Assembly: GCA_020426085.1 (NCBI GenBank)
Contig: JAGQQP010000184.1
Span: 1 to 7,697, forward strand
Direction of reading: 5' to 3'
Source of the DNA: Planctomycetaceae bacterium
GTDB taxonomy: Bacteria; Planctomycetota; Planctomycetia; Planctomycetales; Planctomycetaceae
DNA: 7,697 nt
A model generated the notes under the pieces. The model did no database searches and was not told where the DNA came from. It worked only from the letters and a program-made list of their open reading frames with translations. This document shows, one piece after another, positions 5,501-7,697 of this stretch (within the stretch, counting starts at the first letter, position 1; every line of letters begins with the position of its first letter). Both the position numbers and the translations under genes were made by a program.

Positions 5501-5939
5501 GTGCTGATTTCCAGTTTTCAAGCTCCTGTCACAATGCACCAAATCCTGAATGAAGATCCTACCTTACCGGGTGTTGAAAGTATGAGCTGTGAATCAGTAG
5601 CAGCTTGTTAACATGTCCTTAAATTCATTCGTGTTTATGTTTAGACGCAGGGTGAATGGCTCTTACGGCGGGACTGAATATCTTCGAGACAGGTTTTAAG
5701 TCGTAACACCTTCCCAGTTTTTCCTCAGAATCATGAGCCGGAACGGTTGAATAATGAATGGGGGGATTCCCCCATCAATTGAGGAGGTCTTTTCAGTCGA
5801 TAAAAAATCTACTGGAGTTATGGCCAACCAAGTGATCGCTTCGGTGCGCACAGAGAAAGATTCAGCAACGTAGTTTTGAACTAAAGGGGTAAATCAAAAA
5901 GTAGCGAGTTGTAATTTTACCGCCAGATAAGGGCCAGAT
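5501..5939. other. 439-bp non-coding gap between regulator and kinase genes
   Basis: No convincing gene is present; short open frames at 5656-5706 (16 codons) and 5820-5873 (17 codons) lack good ribosome sites. No T-tailed terminator follows the regulator stop. The region holds a strong G/C hairpin with an orphan ribosome-binding sequence (5758-5788), the 8-bp palindrome GTGCGCAC (5844-5851), and a GGTAAA/TTTACC pair (5888-5893 with 5916-5921) just ahead of the kinase ribosome site. A separate promoter for the kinase is likely given the length, but none could be fixed by eye. Confidence 0.5.
5758..5788 (+). promoter_or_regulatory. G/C hairpin followed by orphan Shine-Dalgarno sequence
   Basis: ATGGGGG (5758-5764) pairs perfectly with CCCCCAT (5769-5775) around the tetraloop GATT. 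Seven bases after the stem comes AGGAGGT (5782-5788), a full anti-16S complement, yet no ATG, GTG or TTG lies at a usable distance behind it. No continuous T tract follows directly, so it is not a standard terminator. It could be a leader element, a processing or stability hairpin, or a remnant of a lost gene start. Confidence 0.35.
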
Positions 5940-7628
5940 ATGAGTTCCAGTCAAACAGAATATTGTAGAAATCATTTCTCTGAGCAGATTCTGAAATTCA
6001 GTATCGATATTGTTGTGGCAATTACTGAAGACGGCAGTATTCTGATGGCGAGCCCTTCTTTTGAATCAGCCTGGGGATGGAACACAGAGGAGAGTTCTGG
6101 AAAGAATATCTTCGATCTGCTAACTGAAGCATCCCGAGAATCGTATCTGCATTGTATTTCAGAGTGTGTGGTCTCTGGAAAATCTGCCACCTGTGAGCTT
6201 GTGGTCAAGCACAAAGACCATTCCAGTAATCTTTATGAGCTGACACTTCACCAACTTGATGAGACTTACGAAGATGCTCAGTTCATTGGGGTTTTCCGCA
6301 ATATTTCTGAGCGTTTTCGGTATCAGAACCAGCAGGCCGAATACCTGGAACGACTGAAGCAGACCCGACGGGAACTGAAGCGAAAAGAATTTGAAGTCAA
6401 GTCAGCACTCAGCATGGTAGAACAGGCCAACCAGGCAAAGAGTGAGTTTCTGTCGAATATGAGTCATGAGATTCGTACTCCGATGACAGCGATTATTGGA
6501 TATTCAGAAGTCTTAAAAGAATCAATAACTCAACCGGAGCAGCATGATCTGATTGAAATTATCCAGAGAAATGGTGATCATCTCTTGCAGGTGATAAACG
6601 ATATTCTGGATATTTCAAAAATCGAATTAGGGCAGTACGAACTACGAACAGAAGAGTGCTTTCCTCTCAAAATTCTGCAGGATGTGATTGCCTCTTATCA
6701 ACCGAAAGCAGCTCAAAAGGGTCTGCGACTGCTTACCAGGATTCATGAGACAATTCCTGCCTCCATTCAGTCTGATCCAGTGAGACTGAAACAGGTTCTG
6801 GATAATCTGATGAGTAATGCAGTCAAGTTTACAGACCACGGCAGCATTAGTATTGAAGTAAGAGTGTTTACACGGTCGAATTTCGAGCGCCTGTTGCAGT
6901 TTAATATTGCAGATACCGGAATCGGTATTTCACAGGAAAATTTAAGACATATCTTTGATCCTTTTGCACAAGCTGATAGTTCTGTGTCGCGACCTTATAG
7001 TGGCACGGGGCTGGGATTGACGTTGAGCCACAAGTTGATCGAGTTACTGGGTGGAAAGTTGTCTGTGCAGTCAACGCTGAATCAGGGAAGCGTCTTTTCA
7101 GTCACATTGAATGTAGGAAATCAGACGTCCGAGATTCAGCGAACAGGTAGTCGGACTGAATCTGGTATAACAAATTCTCTATCACAAAAGTCATCTGGAA
7201 CCGAAGAGGGGAATTACTCAGTAGATATCAAAGGCCGGGTATTGCTGGTTGACGATACACAGGAGATTCTAAGACTCTTCAGTTATATGCTGACCAAGAT
7301 GAAGCTGGAGGTAGTGACTGCTTCGAATGGTAGAGAAGCGATTGAGAAATTTCAGCAGGCAGAAGGGCAGGGAAATCCGTATGATCTCATTCTGATGGAT
7401 ATGCAGATGCCGGTGATGGACGGTTACGAAGCGACTCGGTTTCTCAGGAGTCAGAACCACCAGATCCCCGTGATTGCGATTACCGCGCATACTTTAATTA
7501 CGGATCGGGAAAAATGTATTGCTGCAGGTTGTAGTGACTATCTGGGAAAGCCGGTCAAATATGATGTCCTCTCTGAAATGGTCTTCCGTCACTTGCCTGT
7601 GGTTTCGGAAATACCGAATTATTCCTGA
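5940..7628 (+). CDS. Soluble PAS hybrid sensor histidine kinase (PAS-HisKA-HATPase-receiver)
   Basis: This 562-residue protein is a complete hybrid kinase. A PAS sensor domain spans about 14-125 ('FSIDIVVAITEDGSILMASPSF'), then a charged coiled-coil linker (128-165). HisKA carries the phospho-accepting His176 in 'SNMSHEIRTPMTAIIGYSE'. The HATPase domain has N-box Asn289 and Asn293 ('DNLMSNAVKFT'), G1 'DTGIGI' (325-330), F-box 'FDPF' (339-342) and G2 'GTGLGL' (355-360). A Ser/Thr/Gln-rich linker (about 394-430) leads to a receiver with Asp438/Asp439, phosphoacceptor Asp487 in 'LILMDMQMPVMDGYEA', Thr515 and Lys537. No membrane segment or signal peptide is seen, so it senses a cytosolic cue, of unknown nature, through PAS. 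No haem- or flavin-binding signature was recognised. AAGGG (5929-5933) lies 6 nt before the start. No Hpt domain is present. The nearest output protein is the FixJ-type regulator upstream. Confidence 0.93.
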   Translation: MSSSQTEYCRNHFSEQILKFSIDIVVAITEDGSILMASPSFESAWGWNTEESSGKNIFDLLTEASRESYLHCISECVVSGKSATCELVVKHKDHSSNLYELTLHQLDETYEDAQFIGVFRNISERFRYQNQQAEYLERLKQTRRELKRKEFEVKSALSMVEQANQAKSEFLSNMSHEIRTPMTAIIGYSEVLKESITQPEQHDLIEIIQRNGDHLLQVINDILDISKIELGQYELRTEECFPLKILQDVIASYQPKAAQKGLRLLTRIHETIPASIQSDPVRLKQVLDNLMSNAVKFTDHGSISIEVRVFTRSNFERLLQFNIADTGIGISQENLRHIFDPFAQADSSVSRPYSGTGLGLTLSHKLIELLGGKLSVQSTLNQGSVFSVTLNVGNQTSEIQRTGSRTESGITNSLSQKSSGTEEGNYSVDIKGRVLLVDDTQEILRLFSYMLTKMKLEVVTASNGREAIEKFQQAEGQGNPYDLILMDMQMPVMDGYEATRFLRSQNHQIPVIAITAHTLITDREKCIAAGCSDYLGKPVKYDVLSEMVFRHLPVVSEIPNYS

Positions 7629-7642
7629 TTGTGTATCAGGAA
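7622..7642 (+). terminator. Perfect hairpin overlapping the kinase stop codon
   Basis: TTCCTGAT (7622-7629) and ATCAGGAA (7635-7642) form an 8-bp perfect stem with a 5-nt loop. The kinase stop codon TGA (7626-7628) lies inside the left arm. No T-run follows, so it is not a textbook intrinsic terminator; it may protect the 3' end of the mRNA or be a protein-binding palindrome. The remaining 55 bases to the window edge show no supported gene. Confidence 0.35.
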
Positions 7643-7697
7643 GTTGGGTCAGTATGGCCCTGATGAGGCTGAAATGCCGGTAATGACAGATGGAAAA

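Noticed and set aside
5656..5706. 16-codon open frame starting MALTAGL
   Set aside because: Ribosome site is weak and too close to the start, and the length is what chance gives in such a gap.
5698..5708. AAGTCGTAACA, identical to part of the conserved 3' region of 16S rRNA
   Set aside because: Only 11 bases match, the following sequence diverges at once (CCTTCCC instead of AGGTA) and no other rRNA sequence is nearby; it is a chance match.
5820..5873. 17-codon open frame starting MANQVIA
   Set aside because: GGAG lies only 2 nt from the ATG, and the strong AGGAGGT upstream is about 30 nt away; no support as a gene.
7683..7697. Possible start of another gene (ATG ACA GAT GGA AAA) at the window edge
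   Set aside because: Only five codons are visible and no ribosome site is suitably placed; a minus-strand tail ending at 7649 is equally possible, so neither is called.

Overview
The window most resembles the chromosome of a member of the Planctomycetota, perhaps a Gimesia-like marine lineage. This is inferred from gene content: secreted enzymes of families greatly expanded there (a sulfatase-like C-terminus, a ceramidase-like protein, a DUF1080/3-keto-disaccharide hydrolase and a secreted nucleoside hydrolase) beside stand-alone receiver proteins and a hybrid kinase. No rRNA, tRNA, mobile element or CRISPR array is visible.

Left block (1-3476, plus strand): the tail of a probable sulfatase is followed by three complete genes at gaps of 26, 43 and 62 bp, all in one direction, so probably one transcript. 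Each complete protein starts with an export signal. Together they look like a periplasmic or secreted set for breaking down a glycoside- or sulfate-bearing substrate. Two of the three carry changes at positions expected to be catalytic (the serine nucleophile of ceramidases and the proton-donor histidine of nucleoside hydrolases), so the family names should not be read as substrates.

Right block (3496-7628): three signalling genes. A minus-strand receiver protein converges on the nucleoside hydrolase with only 19 bp between them. Its phosphoacceptor aspartate is replaced by serine and it ends in a predicted coiled coil. Divergent from it, across a 739-bp AT-rich spacer, lies a FixJ/NarL-type regulator with an intact receiver and a LuxR-type helix-turn-helix. 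After a further 439-bp non-coding gap comes a soluble PAS-HisKA-HATPase-receiver hybrid kinase. The likely flow is PAS input, kinase, its own receiver, then possibly the FixJ-type regulator. No Hpt protein is present in the window, and the pseudo-receiver could be a phosphorylation-independent partner.

The two long spacers are not empty. The first holds a perfect 18-bp palindrome 64 bp before the FixJ-type gene, two mutually exclusive hairpins, short direct repeats, a minus-strand terminator-like element and a 25-codon micro-ORF with a plausible ribosome site. The second holds a strong G/C hairpin followed by a ribosome-binding sequence that has no start codon. The hybrid kinase gene ends inside a perfect hairpin. 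All these non-coding calls rest on eye-read base pairing only.
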